DNA of 64,000 bases from positions 8,611-72,610 of the forward strand of contig MNCI01016241.1 in assembly GCA_015680685.1 (NCBI GenBank). The letters run 5' to 3'. Source of the stretch: Gnetum montanum. Lineage: Eukaryota; Streptophyta; Gnetopsida; Gnetales; Gnetaceae. The position numbers and the translations under genes are program-made. The stretch's first letter is position 1. The number at the start of each line of letters is the position of its first letter. This document shows, one piece after another, positions 43,815 to 55,850 of the stretch. The notes beneath the pieces are model-generated. The model searched no databases. It saw nothing but the letters and a program-made list of their open reading frames with translations, and was not told the origin of the DNA.

Positions 43815-45400
43815 TGAAACACCCTAAATAATTTGAAGTCATGCTCACTTCACCAGGCCTTGCAATTCACACAACACTATGATAGTTCTTCGATAGGAGA
43901 ATGCTCTGAACTCAGGTTGGCAAGTTCATTAATTTTTCTACTTTATGTGTAAATAGGTTCTATGGATCATCCTACCTGTCCACCTAGGTAGTTTGCCTAG
44001 CTAACAGCCTACTCAAAAATGGTGTGCAGAGTTGACAACAATGCTTAGGATTCCCGAAATAGTTCGGCAATTTTTCTAAGTCACAAAGTCTACTACGCTA
44101 TGCTATGCCCCACTATGTAGTGTAGCAAGCTTCAGAAAATAATTGCAGAACGAAGTACCATGCTATGCTACACTATGTAGCATAGCATGGCATGACAACA
44201 ACTATACAACCAGCTCCATTGCCCAACTTCAAGTCCTTTAACAATGTTCCTTTCTATTAGGAAGTGGTAGATCATGTACAATGCTATGCTATGCTGAGCT
44301 ACATGGCGTAGAAAGATGTAGAAATTCAATGGAAAAGACAGAAGGTAGCTCAAAGGGCAGAATCAACAAGTTTGTAAGCCTCACAACACAAGAAGCAAAT
44401 TTTGCAAATTCACAAAGTTTTCATGACTAAGACCAGTCACTACGATACGTAGCATAGAATAGTGTAGCAAGCATGCAACACACATGTAGCGGAATGCACG
44501 ACAAGATGCTATGTTATGCCAAGCATGCTATGCCACAAAGCACAACAAAGCATGTCGGTGGTTGTGCGACATCAATGCACTTCACCTAATTAGACTGTTG
44601 GCACATGTCTCCAGATGTTAATGACACAATTACAACATGGCAGGTTCACAGTTTCGGCATAGTAAGCTTGCATTACAACAGTCACACAGGTCCAATGGTC
44701 ATACATGGCACGTGTAGCGCCAGCAAGTCAACATGGGCCTAGGACACATGGCATCCAAACCACCCCTTTCGCATGCCCTTTAACCCTATAAATACCTTGA
44801 TGAGTAGTACTCAAAGGGTGGGACTATCTCTGGATGTTCTAAAATAGGCATTATAACATTGAGCATTGAGCATTGTAAGCTTTTTTTTTGACACTACAAA
44901 CAATTAGCATTTTTAGCTGGCATTTTTTCTCTATCTCCCTTTCTACCACTTTGGTAGAATTTTCACATTGTTAGCTCCCAAGTCCATGCCCAAGCACACA
45001 AGCATTTTTCTCTACACGTCCTAGTTACTCTCAGGATTTCTACACTCCTCAACGTTGTGCAACCGACTGTATCCATCTTGACAGAGCAAGCTTGTAGCTT
45101 CGAAGTGGTGCACTTTTCTAAGTACATTTTACTTTGTTTCCTGATTATTATTGTATTTTGCACTATTTCCTACCTTATTTACTTTCAAGAATTACTTTGT
45201 ATTTTCATTCCCATTTTCAAATTATATGTTGCAAAAGGCTATATAGACATCGACTAAGTCCTTGTCTAATAGACTAGACCATTCAGGGTGCCCCGTATAT
45301 ACTCACACCTAGTACGGCCCTCCAACTAATACAGGCTCAAAACTATCATGCCCGCCAACGCCTTGGTGTTTTCTAGCCACTGAAATTTTTGGTTTCTACA
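43815..45400 (+). repeat. R3 3' LTR
   Basis: This 1,586-bp LTR begins TGAAACACCCT and ends TTTCTACA, followed directly by the target duplication CTAGA. TATA box at 44787-44794; palindromic U3 array at about 44090-44200 and 44450-44480. It differs from the 5' LTR by roughly 16% in a hand-aligned sample, mostly transitions. Confidence 0.88.
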
Positions 45401-45405
45401 CTAGA

Positions 45406-46150
45406 GAGAATCATTAAGCTTTATACCCCAACCCTTCCTATATTTTCTAATGGTTTGCATTTGTATTTTTGTGATCTCCCAATTGGTTACCTCTGCTTGG
45501 CCATTGGCTTAGGGGTGGTAAGGTGTTGTTAGTTTATGTTTTACCCCTAATTGTTGCATTAACTTTCTAAAGGTGGCATCTTAGAAATTAGTTTCATTAT
45601 CAAAAATTAGTGAACATGGCATCCCAAACCTATTCACAATATGTTGTTATATAAATTTGGCAATAGTGGATCATGTACAATCAATAACAATTACTACTTC
45701 TGTCCATTTTGTGCATTAGTCAAATACTACCATAATATACACCTTTCCTTTAGACATGGGTGTGATAGGACCCATGAAATCAATGCCCCATATGTTAAAA
45801 AGCTCCAATGGTTGAATCCATTGTTGAGGAACTTCCATGAAATTCATCATCCCCCCATCTTATTGATAATGTTTACAAGACTTGATGAACTTGAGGGCAT
45901 CCCTAAAGATTATAGGCCAATAGTATCTTGCCATCAAAATTTTTATGGTTGTGTGTCTCCCTTCATAGTGGCCTCCACAAGGTCCTTCGTGAGCATCCTG
46001 GAGAATGCATAGTTGATCTTTATCAAGGACACATCATCAAATCAGGCCATCAGCACACACCTTGTATAGGTGTTTGTTGATTTTCATGAAGTATTTGACC
46101 TGATGAAAAAATTGTTACCTTTTTCTAAAATCCAAGTCATGTGGCATCTT
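45406..46150 (-). pseudogene. R2 integrase N-terminal and core, decayed
   Basis: Read leftwards, a zinc-binding region 'HEGPCGGHYEGRHTTIKIL' with a later 'CKHYQ' is followed by the core: 'WGIDFMGPI' (first Asp), 'MPCSLIFDNETNF' (second Asp) and 'LTTPYHP.ANGQAEVTN' (Glu). The reading frame then runs through 'LNDSL' into the R3 target duplication and resumes at 8342. Stops are TAG/TAA in place of Trp or Gln codons. The second cysteine of the zinc motif is lost. Confidence 0.75.
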
Positions 46151-46199
46151 CTGAGTGAGAATATACATGAGGATGCCATTATACCATGTTGCTTTCATG

Positions 46200-47480
46200 G
46201 GCGTTTGTTCACTTATTGCTCCTATAAAGAAAAGTTCATCTAGAAACTAATCAGAGAGCGGGCTCTCCACCTTTTTATTTTCTGATCTTAAATGAGAGAG
46301 GTGGTCAGCAACCACATTCTTGGTTCCTTTCCAATCTATCATAGTGAGATCAAATTCTTGCAAGATCTCTAGTTAACATATAACAAAAGGGCTCATCATT
46401 GACTTATTCATGAGGAAGTAGATTACACTATGGTCCATATGTACAAATACTTTGTAATCAAGCACATAGTGCCTAAACTTTTTGAGTGCATACAACACTA
46501 CCATTAGTTCTTTCTTTGTGGTGGTGTAATTTAACTATGATCCCATAATGATTTGAATCATGCAATGAATGTAGTATGGACGTTTCTTATAATCCATCTG
46601 CATGAACACTACTCCCAAAGCATACTTAGATGTGTCTATCATGATATGGAAGGATCTAAACTAGTCTGGTGCTAATAGGATTAGTATTTCTATGAGCTTT
46701 TCCTTTAATTATTAGAATGCATGTTCATATTCCTTAGTCCATATGAAAGGTGCATCTTTCTTTGTAAGCTCTAGCAATGGCTTTGTGATCTTAGAGAAAT
46801 TCTCTATGAATTGCCAGTAGTAGCAAGTGTGTGTAAGGAATGAATATACATCTTTAATGATCTCTAGTTGGTGTGTTATTCCTTGGATGACCATTACCTT
46901 TTTTGGGTCTACATCAATTCCTTTCTCTAAAATTTGATGCCATAGTAAAATTTGTTCTTGGACCATGAAATGGCTCTTTTGCTAGTGGAGCTGTAGGTTT
47001 GTCTCTACATATCTCTTCAGTACTTGCTCCATTTGGTTCAAAGCTTGCTCAAAGGTAGCTACATAGGTGAAAAATTCATTCATGAAAATTTCACACCACT
47101 ACCAATTTTCTCTTGAAAGATACTAAGGACCAAGCATTGAAATGTTGTAGGGACATTACACAGATTAAATGACATTACAATATGCAAAAGTTCCCCAAGG
47201 ACTTGTGAATGTTGTCTTGGCCTAATCTTCTGGTGTAATTTGGATTTGGTTATACCTACTATAACCATCCAAGAAACTATAATAACAATGCCTAGATATT
47301 GTGTCTAACACTTGATCTACAAATTGCAAAGGAAAGTGATCTTTAAATGTTGCCATATTCAATAGCATGAAGTTGATGCAAACCACCCATTTGTCACCCT
47401 TCTTCGATACAATTATGAATGGACTAATGCATTCACTATCCATAATTTGATAGATGAACCCTCCCTTCCTTGAGGATTTC
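46200..47480 (-). pseudogene. R2 reverse transcriptase and RNase H, decayed
   Basis: RT segments: 'SPFIIVSKKGDKWVVCINF' and 'FLDGYSRYNQIQITPED' (47443-47222), then 'ATFQ'-like 'TTFQCLVLSIFQEKIGSG' (near 47110). After a degraded active-site region come 'DPKKVMVIQGI' (46915-46880) and 'FIENFSKITKPLLELTKKD' with 'FIWTKEYEHAF' (46800-46712), the thumb/connection leading into RNase H. RNase H itself (46700-46250) is heavily decayed. Several frameshifts are present. Confidence 0.7.
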
Positions 47481-47989
47481 TTCTATTTCCTCTTGATTAT
47501 TTTCTTTAATTTGGGGTTTAGCCACCTCTACGATTGCCTTCTAGGCTTCATGGCTTGGTTGGTGTAGATGTGATGCTAACATATCCTTGGATTGATTCCT
47601 ATTAGCTCTAGGTATGACTAGGCAAAGTTTGTTGACTATTTATTCATTACTTTCGACAACTTTTCCTTTTGTTCAGGAGCAAGTTTGACATTAATTATGA
47701 CTACTTTACCATTCTTTAAAAATGCATACTCCATTTTGACTAGTAAAGTTTTTAGCTCTAAGGGCTTCTACTTAAAGTAATCATGGATTTCCAACTCTCC
47801 CCAATAGGTATTAAATTTTGTCCATACCTTCAGCATATGCACACATTAGTCTATAAGTTGGCTCCATGCATATTGTGCTGCTATCTGAATTAGTGATCAA
47901 CCACTAGGTTCCCTCCTATTTTATGGTTGCTATGTACATACACCTTTGAATATTGATCTCTTGCACACACTGATTGCATGCCTTAATGT

Positions 47990-48540
47990 ATGTGCTCTTA
48001 ATTGAGCAAATCTTTTACATGCAATTGCATCCATTATCACCATAGGTGATGCATGGAATATGATTCTTCATAATTTTTTCTAGCTCATTTTCCTTGGATA
48101 TTTCTAAGGATAGATCCCTTATGTTCATTTTTGCATTAACTGTGCTTAACCAAGCTCTTTCCATAATGATAGGAATGTCATTCTTGGAGTTATTCACCTT
48201 GATCAATAGAAAATCAACAAGATAGGACCATCCATAAACTATGATCACAATGTCCTCTACTAATCCTAGAGGGATAGTAATGGACTAATCTACTAATTCT
48301 AAATAAATGTTGCTCTTCTTGAGAGGTGGTAGGTTCTAGGCTTTGTACATATAATGGGACATGAGATTAACTCTAGAACTAGAGTCAAGAAGAGCCTTGA
48401 ATGGCTTTTGCCCAACAATATGTACATAAATGAGTGGACTTTTGGATTTAGATCTTTTTTTAGGAAGATTTTCAACCTTGATCCAATTAGAAACAACATG
48501 TGTTAGCATCACAGTGTGGATCCTAGGTGACACTTGGTTT
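47990..48540 (-). pseudogene. R2 protease region, decayed
   Basis: The translation includes 'YVHIVGQKPFKALLDSSSR' followed by 'VNLM' (about 48440-48360), matching the retropepsin D-(S/T)-G motif with Gly replaced by Ser. It is followed by a 77-codon open stretch (48248-48015) containing 'GWSYLVDFLLI'. The region between this and the RT (47480-47990) is the usual linker and gives no further recognisable motif. Confidence 0.6.
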
Positions 48541-49529
48541 GAAGGGCACTCAAAGTTATTTGATGCATAGGATGAGGGTGCTAGAGATGTAAGGAAATTA
48601 GTTAGACTAGATTGTGAGGGCTACAGAGGACTACTGGGTTAGAAAAAAGGTCTTTTTCTTAATCAATTTTCTAAATCACTTAGTTGAAAAACTAGTTGTG
48701 AGTGCACAACCCTCGTAGCATTTCGTTGTTGTGGCTATGGAGTAATGTCACATTGCATGGATAGAGCAAGAGGTAATTGGGTTGAAGGTGGATATGTATA
48801 TGCAAAGGGATGAAAAGGATGATATGGATATGGATATTTGTTTTCTCCTTAAGTATATGGTAAATGTATTTGGTGGTACTCTAGAGGGTAATAATGATGC
48901 TGGAATGATGCACGACTTGTAGAACTTCTAGGGGAGATGGGCTACTGAACATTGTACCCATATGGATTTGGTTACATATAAGGGTACTGCTACCTTGGTG
49001 ATGACATTCTCCATGATTATGGGTGGTACAACTATTGGTATTACTCATAAGGTTGTGGAGGTGTTCAACTTGGGTAGTAAGCTTGTTGCTATTGGTGGAA
49101 CTATCTTAGATTACCTAGAGGATAAGGCAATCATCTTGGATCTTGCCTATGTCCTAGGTAAGGATTCAATGCATACACTCTAGACTTTTGTAAGTGTGAC
49201 ACTATAGGGAAACATCCCTTTGGATGTTCATATTAATAGATGCCACATTTAGTTTCATCATTAGAGTCAGACTTCACAACTTTCTCTACTACAACAGGTT
49301 TTCCCTTATCTCTTTGATAGGCTCATTTAGGTTCTTTTTGTCTCCTATAATTATGATCACTATTTTTCTCTTTGGATTCTTTAGTAATCTTCAAAGTGGT
49401 TTAAAATTTCTCATCCAAAGAGTCCCATAACTTGTCAACCTTTTTAAAATATTAGAAACAAACTTTTGAATGGGAAAGGTTTTCCTATTCACCACTTCAT
49501 CAAGTGGTAATTTCTCCTTGTCACAAAAT
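48541..49529 (-). other. R2 gag-protease linker, no clear motif
   Basis: This stretch between the gag core and the protease is low in complexity, with repeated 'ggatatgg' and 'ggtggt' on the plus strand. It translates on the minus strand as Pro/Ser/Thr/Ile-rich sequence with stops. I find no intact zinc knuckle. A plus-strand frame at 48962-49183 is probably a shadow. Confidence 0.4.
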
Positions 49530-50640
49530 AATACCTCTCATTTTCTAATCGAATGATCCCTATTATATTCTTTATCACTTTCACTTTTTTGTAGCTCACC
49601 TTCTTCTTTTGCTACTTGCTCAGTTATCCTTTGGATTTGATTAGCTTTTAGTTTAGACAATCTCCCTTGGGCATATACCCTAAGCGTTCTTCTTGTTTCT
49701 ACTTTGAGCCCATCTATGATGTGGTGAAGTTGACTCTTTTGAGAATAACCATGGCAAAGGCATTGCTGTAAGAGTGAATAATATTGGCCCATCGTGACAT
49801 CCAAAGGTTCATGTGTTCCTTGTTACTAGCCTTGGATTTGCCTTCTGAGATTAGACACTTTGGAGTACGTTTGGTATTTGTTATTAAATAGCTCTAACAT
49901 GGTACTCCATTGACAAATTGATTTTAATTTCAAAGATCGATACTGACTTTTAGCTTCTTGATGAGTGTCATTGGAAAAAGCTTGAGTTTTTGCCATTCAT
50001 TTTCTATGTTTTGTAAGGCATAGGCATCATGAAAAGCTTGTAGATGTGTTTGTGGATTAGAGTTGTATCCCCCTAAAATATTGGGATATTTTTCATATCT
50101 AGGTGCTTGATTTGACTATCCTTCATATGCTTGGTTGGGATTTTTATTGCCTCGTTAATGTTGAGCATACTTTGAGTTGACAATAGAGGTTCTTCATCAT
50201 ATCTAGATTGATGATGCTGATGATAGTTTCGGTCACCCCTTTAGTTTTGATGGCCTTAATAGTCATTGTTATCTCACTAATCACCATCATCATGATTGTT
50301 GCAATGGTGGCTTCCATGAGAACCATCAAATGAAGAGGAATGTTTAGAATAAGATGAAGAGGATGAAGAGGAAGGTGGACCACCACTGCCATCATAGTGT
50401 CAACCATCATTCTTATGCTTATTGTGATTACCATCCTTAGATCCCTTGCTATTTTTGTGCTTGCCTATGTCCCTACCTTGGCTATTACTTTTTCTTGAAC
50501 CTAATTTATGAACTGTGGATTGCAAGTTCAAGTTCACACCCTTGTCACCAATATTATGGGCTGGAGAATCTTCATTCTTAGATACTTTAGGAGGATGATC
50601 CTTAGTGTCATCTTGATTTAGTAGGAACAAGGGATTAGTA
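49530..50640 (-). pseudogene. gag: R2 gag, decayed
   Basis: The polar, Ser/His/Asn-rich N-terminal part (50630-50190) has low-complexity 'SSSSSS' and His-rich stretches. The gag core follows: 'PNILGGYNSNPQTHLQAFHD' (about 50085-50030), 'ALQNIENEWQKLKLFPMTL' (about 50010-49960), and 'QKSQLHHIIDGLKVETRR' (about 49750-49690) in an open frame of 88 codons. This matches the order of the plant retrotransposon capsid domain. Stops and frameshifts interrupt it. Confidence 0.65.
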
Positions 50641-51119
50641 TAATGTTTTCTCTTTATAGCTTCATGGAATTTTCTTTGACATTGATCTCATTTACATTGT
50701 GCTTTAGTGGGACAATAGTTTCAAGTTTCATATCCATTCACAAGGTATTCTTTGTGAAGATATGCTATGCCTAGCTTCTTAAGGATTTTCAATAGCATCC
50801 CAAGCATAGATCGATTAAGGGGCAAGATGACATTACCCTCCATATCATGCCATCATAGCTATTCATCCTAATGTAGGATAAAGATGATGTTTAGCACAAA
50901 TTCATCTAGATGAGTGTATACCACCTTACAGTCTTGCAAAACTGATGGTGTGGTATCTTCATGCTTGCAAGAAGAAGAAGAAATTTTGAAAATAAAAAAA
51001 AATTATCAGTGTGCTTTTATAATTCTATGTATAGTGGGAATGATATTGACCGTGAGGCTTGTACAATGATATTAATGGTATTCACTTAAACATAAATAGC
51101 ACATGTTTTGCAAACAAAG
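50641..51119 (-). other. R2 leader between primer site and gag
   Basis: No gene is recognised. The sequence is A/T-rich, with a purine-rich 'gcaagaagaagaagaaattttg' at about 50968 on the plus strand. It corresponds to the untranslated leader and possibly the extreme N-terminus of gag. Confidence 0.45.
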
Positions 51120-51137
51120 TTCCTAGTAATGGTGCCA
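51120..51137 (-). promoter_or_regulatory. R2 primer binding site
   Basis: On the minus strand it reads TGGCACCATTACTAGGAA, one base after the LTR end. It differs from the plant tRNA-Asp-type site TGGCGCCGTTGCCGGGGA only by transitions, as expected from cytosine decay. That site is typical of Athila-type elements. Confidence 0.75.
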
Positions 51138-51138
51138 A

Positions 51139-52822
51139 TGATGAGCGGCGAGGTACCCCTACACCCAACCATATGAATCACAAAATGTTCATGCACTAGT
51201 CCTTTAAGAAGTGAATCTAGCCTTAAGTTTAATTGTTGTCTTCCAGTTACACTTGTGATATTCATTGGTATGGGTAAGTGTAACTGAGGCATCCAATTTT
51301 TATCATTTTGTGTTTTATAGTTTGGTGCTCAAAATGTGGATAAAAAGCATTTAATTAACTAAACTAAATTAAATATTTAACTAATCCTAACATAAGAATC
51401 TAATCCCACTTTCTATACACATCTTGAACACATGTATCCACTACTGGATGACCAAGTGCTATGCTACTAGGTGTACCAAGCAATAACATTGTTGATATTA
51501 CCAAGTGAGTATGTGTTACACTCAAAGCAATTATACTTATGTGTATAATCTATTTAGCATAATTTCCTCATTAATGTAATAACTAGAAAATATTTAATAA
51601 CTAATTGAAAGCATTGAATAAATAATTAAAAACATTAAATGCATAAATGAAATAACTAATCAATCCAAAGTGTTGTAAGGTTTATCAAAAAGCTCATCTT
51701 TATTGTTGCACACACTATCATGCTTAGGTACAATAATTCTTGAACAAAGATCTGTACACTCAATGACTCCTACAATAGGCACTTGGGGAAAAACTCTAAC
51801 TTTCAAATGGAAAAACTACAAGAGCTCTGCTGCAACTACAATTTCTACTTATCATAAATGTGGTTGCAAGTGTGTATTTATAGCCAAAAATCAAAAATAC
51901 CAACACTACATCGATGGGGCCTCATTGATGCATGGCAAGATGGATCGACTAAGCCTCATTGATGAGGCCTAGTCAATGAGGCCACATCAACAAGGCCTCG
52001 TTGACACAACCAACTGAACGTGACTCATCAGTGTATATATGGCTTGAACAAAATGTCATAAGATACAATTTGTACAAAGGTTTCTAATCAAATAGTCAAC
52101 AATGTTTTAAAGTCTACAAATGCTACAAAATTTTTAAAAATCTAAATAATTTATTTTCAATCTAAGAATCTTTAGAGGATAGGTATTTGTTACCATCACT
52201 ACTAATAATATATGAACATATCTTGAAATAACCTTACTAATAGTATTAGAATAACCGGATAACTTAAGCAAGCCCCTAATTATTGGATTTTACTAATAGC
52301 CTCACTATGATCATAACACTTACTTTATAAGAATAGATATTGACTATCTCTCACTATATATCATTAGATTCCATTGATCAATGGTATGTTCTTGGCTAGT
52401 TTCCTAGCCACACATGAACTTATGAATTAACTAAGAAAACTCAATTTCAGTATATATTATTTTATCATATTCCAAATCCAAAATATCCAAAAAAAAGTCC
52501 TCTAAAATGACCAAAATTCCACAATATTTAATCAAAATTAAGAACTAATATAAAATAACCATAAAATATATGAGAAGCAAGTTAGCTGGGATTTCCATAA
52601 ATTTCATAAATTCATCAAAATGACAAAAAATGATCTGGAAATGAATTCAATACAAATTCCCACATAAAACAAGCCCAAAATGACAAAAATTCAACAAAGT
52701 CTTAGGTTAACAATTAAAATAATCAAATAATAGTGAATAATCAAAGAGTAAAAACTAATAATTGAACATTGTCCTCTAGAATCAAACTGATAACTTGGAG
52801 CTTTTAAATAAATACTTTAACA
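51139..52822 (-). repeat. R2 5' LTR
   Basis: The inner end is fixed by the primer site (plus-strand TGATGAGCGGCGAGG at 51139). The outer end, near 52822, is an estimate. The TATA box lies at 51875-51882 ('tatttata' on the plus strand). Upstream of it on the minus strand (51910-52010) is a palindromic array of 'gcctcattgatgaggc'-like units. A diverged copy of the same LTR follows at 52838. Confidence 0.65.
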
Positions 52823-52837
52823 ATTCTAATGGGTGAC

Positions 52838-53696
52838 TAATGAGTGGTGAGGTACCCCTACACTCAACCATATGAATATGAACGTTACACGCGCGATCTG
52901 GTTGAACCTCATAGATGGGCTAGTTGTGGTATTTAGATAGTTATCCTTAGGTCATAGTTTGCTATCTTCCCACCTGGACTAGTATTGGCATTGTCATGTA
53001 TGGTTTAGTCTAGAGTGAGGTGTATGATGTGTTTCTATGCTAATGCTACTCCTGAAGACAATGGAAGATAATATTAACTAAGCTAAGAGAGAAAGGGTGA
53101 GAGAGAATCTAACCTAGCCTAAGTGCGATGAGCATCCATTCCTCGATCATCTATACACACCTTGGACTTTGTGCATGACTACCACTAGGATTACCAAGTG
53201 CAGATCCTAGGTATGCTACTGGAATACTAAGTAGTCACACTTAAATGCTTGTAATTAAGTCATACTCATTCTGCATTTAATAGGAGTTTAAGGGTGAGAG
53301 AGAGATTAAATAGGACAATAGTAAATAACAAGTAAATAATTAATTAATCTAAGTGAGTGCTGCAATGATGAAGTAAACTCGATCTTTATTGTCGATCATG
53401 TGCATGTCCAAGTACGTCACACTCAAATAAATGATTCCATACAATTACAATCACCACACTGCAGGCATACACTGGGAGGAAAAGGGTTGAGAGAAAAAAA
53501 AAGAAATAAAACTTTAACACTTAAACTAAAACTCTACTGACCCTTAAAATAGGGAAAGCCACTTCTTATTTATAAATATTTTGGTGGGCCGTGATATCGT
53601 GACTGCTGTGATATCGTGGCCACTGCGATATCACAGCTTTTGTGATATCATAGCTGGGATATCACAGCCAAAAAATTCATCACTCATCATACTTCC
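52838..53696 (-). repeat. Second, diverged Athila-type LTR fragment in tandem
   Basis: 'taatgagtggtgaggtacccctacactcaacc' repeats the inner LTR end seen at 51139. Homology continues at matching offsets ('ccaagtgc' and 'tctttattgt' segments, a TATA-like 'atttataaat' near 53569). Upstream of TATA (53585-53675) are palindromic 'gatatcgtgg/ccacgatatc' units in place of the 'gcctcatt' units. It is cut at 53697 by R5. It may be the 3' LTR of another element, or a solo LTR, next to which R2 inserted. Confidence 0.6.
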
Positions 53697-54935
53697 TAAA
53701 ACACCATGAAATTTTGAGACCTCGATGATTCAGTAAAGTCTTGAAATTTAAGCAAGAATTTCCATAAGTGGCACATTTTAGTAAGTTTTCTTTTTTTTCG
53801 GCTAAGGGCCTACTATGCTATGCTATGTAGTTCAGTGTAGTAGACTCCAGAAGATAGAACAGAACAAGGTATGCATAGTGGAAACACTTCAATTTTGCAA
53901 GTTGGCCATGATCAAAAATCTTAACTTTTGTCATATTACACCATGTTACGCTATGCAACATAACGCAAGCAGTGTAGTTGACTTATCCGTAGTAACAAAG
54001 GTAACGAAATTTAGGCAGTGACGGTGACTACGCCACGATATGCTTTCCAGCATATCATAGCATAGTCACGGGACAATTTTCTTAGTGCAAGAGACAAGGT
54101 CAAATAAATTATCTTCTTGAAGGCTGGTTATGCCATACTACACTTTAGAGTGTAGCACAGCGTAATATCATAAGCTTCAGCTATCGCACATAAGGTCAAT
54201 GGTATTTTGTGGGCCTAGGACATGCGTCATCCAAACTGCATTCTTCTCCTAACCATAATCTTATAAATACCTTAGCAGACAATGCTTAAAGGGTTGGCAA
54301 TTGTTGGCAATTTTAGCAAAGATTGGCAAGAAAACAAAAGAGAATCAACAATCGAAAGAAACATTGATGGTGACAGAGAGAAGCCTTTTGGTCAAAGATT
54401 TGAAGTTAGCAAACATATTGCTTCAAGCATGACTTCCTTGCACCTAAATTGGCTAGTGAACATGGTAGATTGGCTTTTTCTTGTTTCATCTTTGAATAGT
54501 TTCTTGTTCTTGGCATGCACTTCATCTAAACTGAAGTTCGCTTGCAATCATTGTATTCAACATATTTGTCTATAAGTTTAATCCCAAATTTCAGGATCAC
54601 ACATTCTCCAAATTCAAATTATTTCATTTTATTTACATTGATTTTATAATTGTTTTGCATTGCTTACATTGTTATCACTACCTTCAAGACTTGATCTTGG
54701 AGCAGATCTCGTTTTCTCGTCAACCCATATTATACCCTCACATTGAAATCATCATCTCATGATCTGATCATTACAAAATTTATTGATTAAGTAAGTTCTT
54801 GTTTGATTTACAAGACCGTTCAGGGCACCTTGGATTTGTTTTCTCCAACACAGCCCTCACACGGATCTGGGGTTGCAACTGTGTACACAAAAATTTGTTC
54901 GGTATTTCCAACAACCGTCATTTTCCATTGTTACA
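53697..54935 (+). repeat. R5 5' LTR (first copy)
   Basis: The LTR is 1,239 bp. The end TTACA lies six bases before the primer site. TATA box at 54263-54270. Upstream is a shorter palindromic array of 'tatgctatg..' type (53813-53830, 53935-54065). The last ~150 bp align with the R1 LTR end. Confidence 0.75.
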
Positions 54936-54941
54936 GTTTTT

Positions 54942-54959
54942 TCGTGCTAAAAGAAGGGC
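54942..54959 (+). promoter_or_regulatory. R5 primer binding site, first copy
   Basis: The site reads TCGTGCTAAAAGAAGGGC, six bases after the LTR end. The second copy at 56938-56955 (TGGTGCTAAAAGGAGGGC) keeps the expected TGG start. Confidence 0.7.
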
Positions 54960-55189
54960 CTGAACCTCCAATTTATATTTCACGGGTAGTCTTGTAAGCT
55001 TTTTGCACCCATTTTCGACTAACATAAACATAATACCTCTATGGTTGTTTACGTGATCGTGTGGTATAGATTGGTCATTTCAACGATTCCTCTGGAATCT
55101 TGTAGGATAGAAAGCCCACTTTCACCTTAGCTTGTGTTTGCCCTTGTGATCTTTATCCTTGTTATCATTACCCATCAGTTGCATAGAGA

Positions 55190-55846
55190 ATGGCTACATC
55201 AACCATTGTTGTTGACACCACTAACCTCATAAACCCTTCGATTCTACAAGTTATGCCTCTTGTTGTCGAGCCACCAACCTTTCCATTGCAGCTACGCTGG
55301 TCCCTCAAGATTTAAAATAAAGAGCCTGAGGGACATGCTCAGTGCAAGGAACATTAAAATTTCCTCTACACTAAACTTGCAGCAAATTTTCCTATGTATG
55401 CACAAGAACTCAAGAGAAACATGAATACAAGTTCATATACTATAACAGGAAGGAATTTATTCCTTCACCTAATGCCTCTATACCCCTAACGAATCAACAA
55501 TAGTGGATCTTAGATCAACTATTGATGGCTAGGGCATCAATAGAACAATGGGAGGAGTTGTTCCATGAGGAAGCATTACACAAAGGATAGGAGGACTTAG
55601 ACTCCCACTCTGAGAGAGGTAGTCATGGTAGCTTTGTTGTGGATCCTCCCTCCATAGCATCCCGTGTAAACCCACTATTCATGGTCACTACACCATTATC
55701 ATTGACTACTACCAACCATGTTCTGCATGCATCTCATTAGCACTTCTTCTCTCTGGTTACCCTCCTAGTTGGTATTCCTTCACAAACCATTCCTCTGTAG
55801 TCATAGTTAGCTAATCCATCTCATTGCATACCTGCACCTACGTCAT
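55190..55846 (+). pseudogene. R5 gag 5' fragment (first copy)
   Basis: From ATG 55190 ('MATSTIVVDTTNLI') this homologue of the R5 gag start at 57186 runs for about 220 codons with stops, then breaks off into LTR sequence at 55846. It represents only the N-terminal region and has no capsid core. Confidence 0.7.
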
Positions 55847-55850
55847 AGAA

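Larger units (their letters stand above)
8343..45400 (+). mobile_element. R3: complete Tat-like Ty3/gypsy element, interrupted by R4
   Basis: R3 is bounded by LTRs 8343-9927 and 43815-45400 and by a perfect CTAGA target duplication. Without the inserted R4 (19496-38312) it is about 18.2 kb. Order: 5' LTR, primer site, leader repeats, gag-protease, an antisense intron-bearing gene, spacer, RT / RNase H / second RNase H / integrase, spacer, polypurine tract, 3' LTR. The second RNase H upstream of integrase, together with the RT sequence type, places it in the Tat group of non-chromodomain Ty3/gypsy elements. By hand, about 40 differences were counted over ~245 aligned LTR bases (roughly 16%), so it is old. 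Every coding part is broken. Confidence 0.9.
45401..52822 (-). mobile_element. R2 (Athila-like) proximal segment: 5' LTR to integrase core
   Basis: This is the upstream half of the minus-strand element split by R3. Reading leftwards: 5' LTR (52822-51139), tRNA primer site (51137-51120), gag (about 50640-49530), protease (about 48540-48000), RT and RNase H (about 47480-46200) and integrase (46150-45406). RT sequence type, a primer site resembling TGGCGCCGTTGCCGGGGA, and a third gene after integrase fit the Athila group. There is no second RNase H, unlike R3 and R4. Confidence 0.75.
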
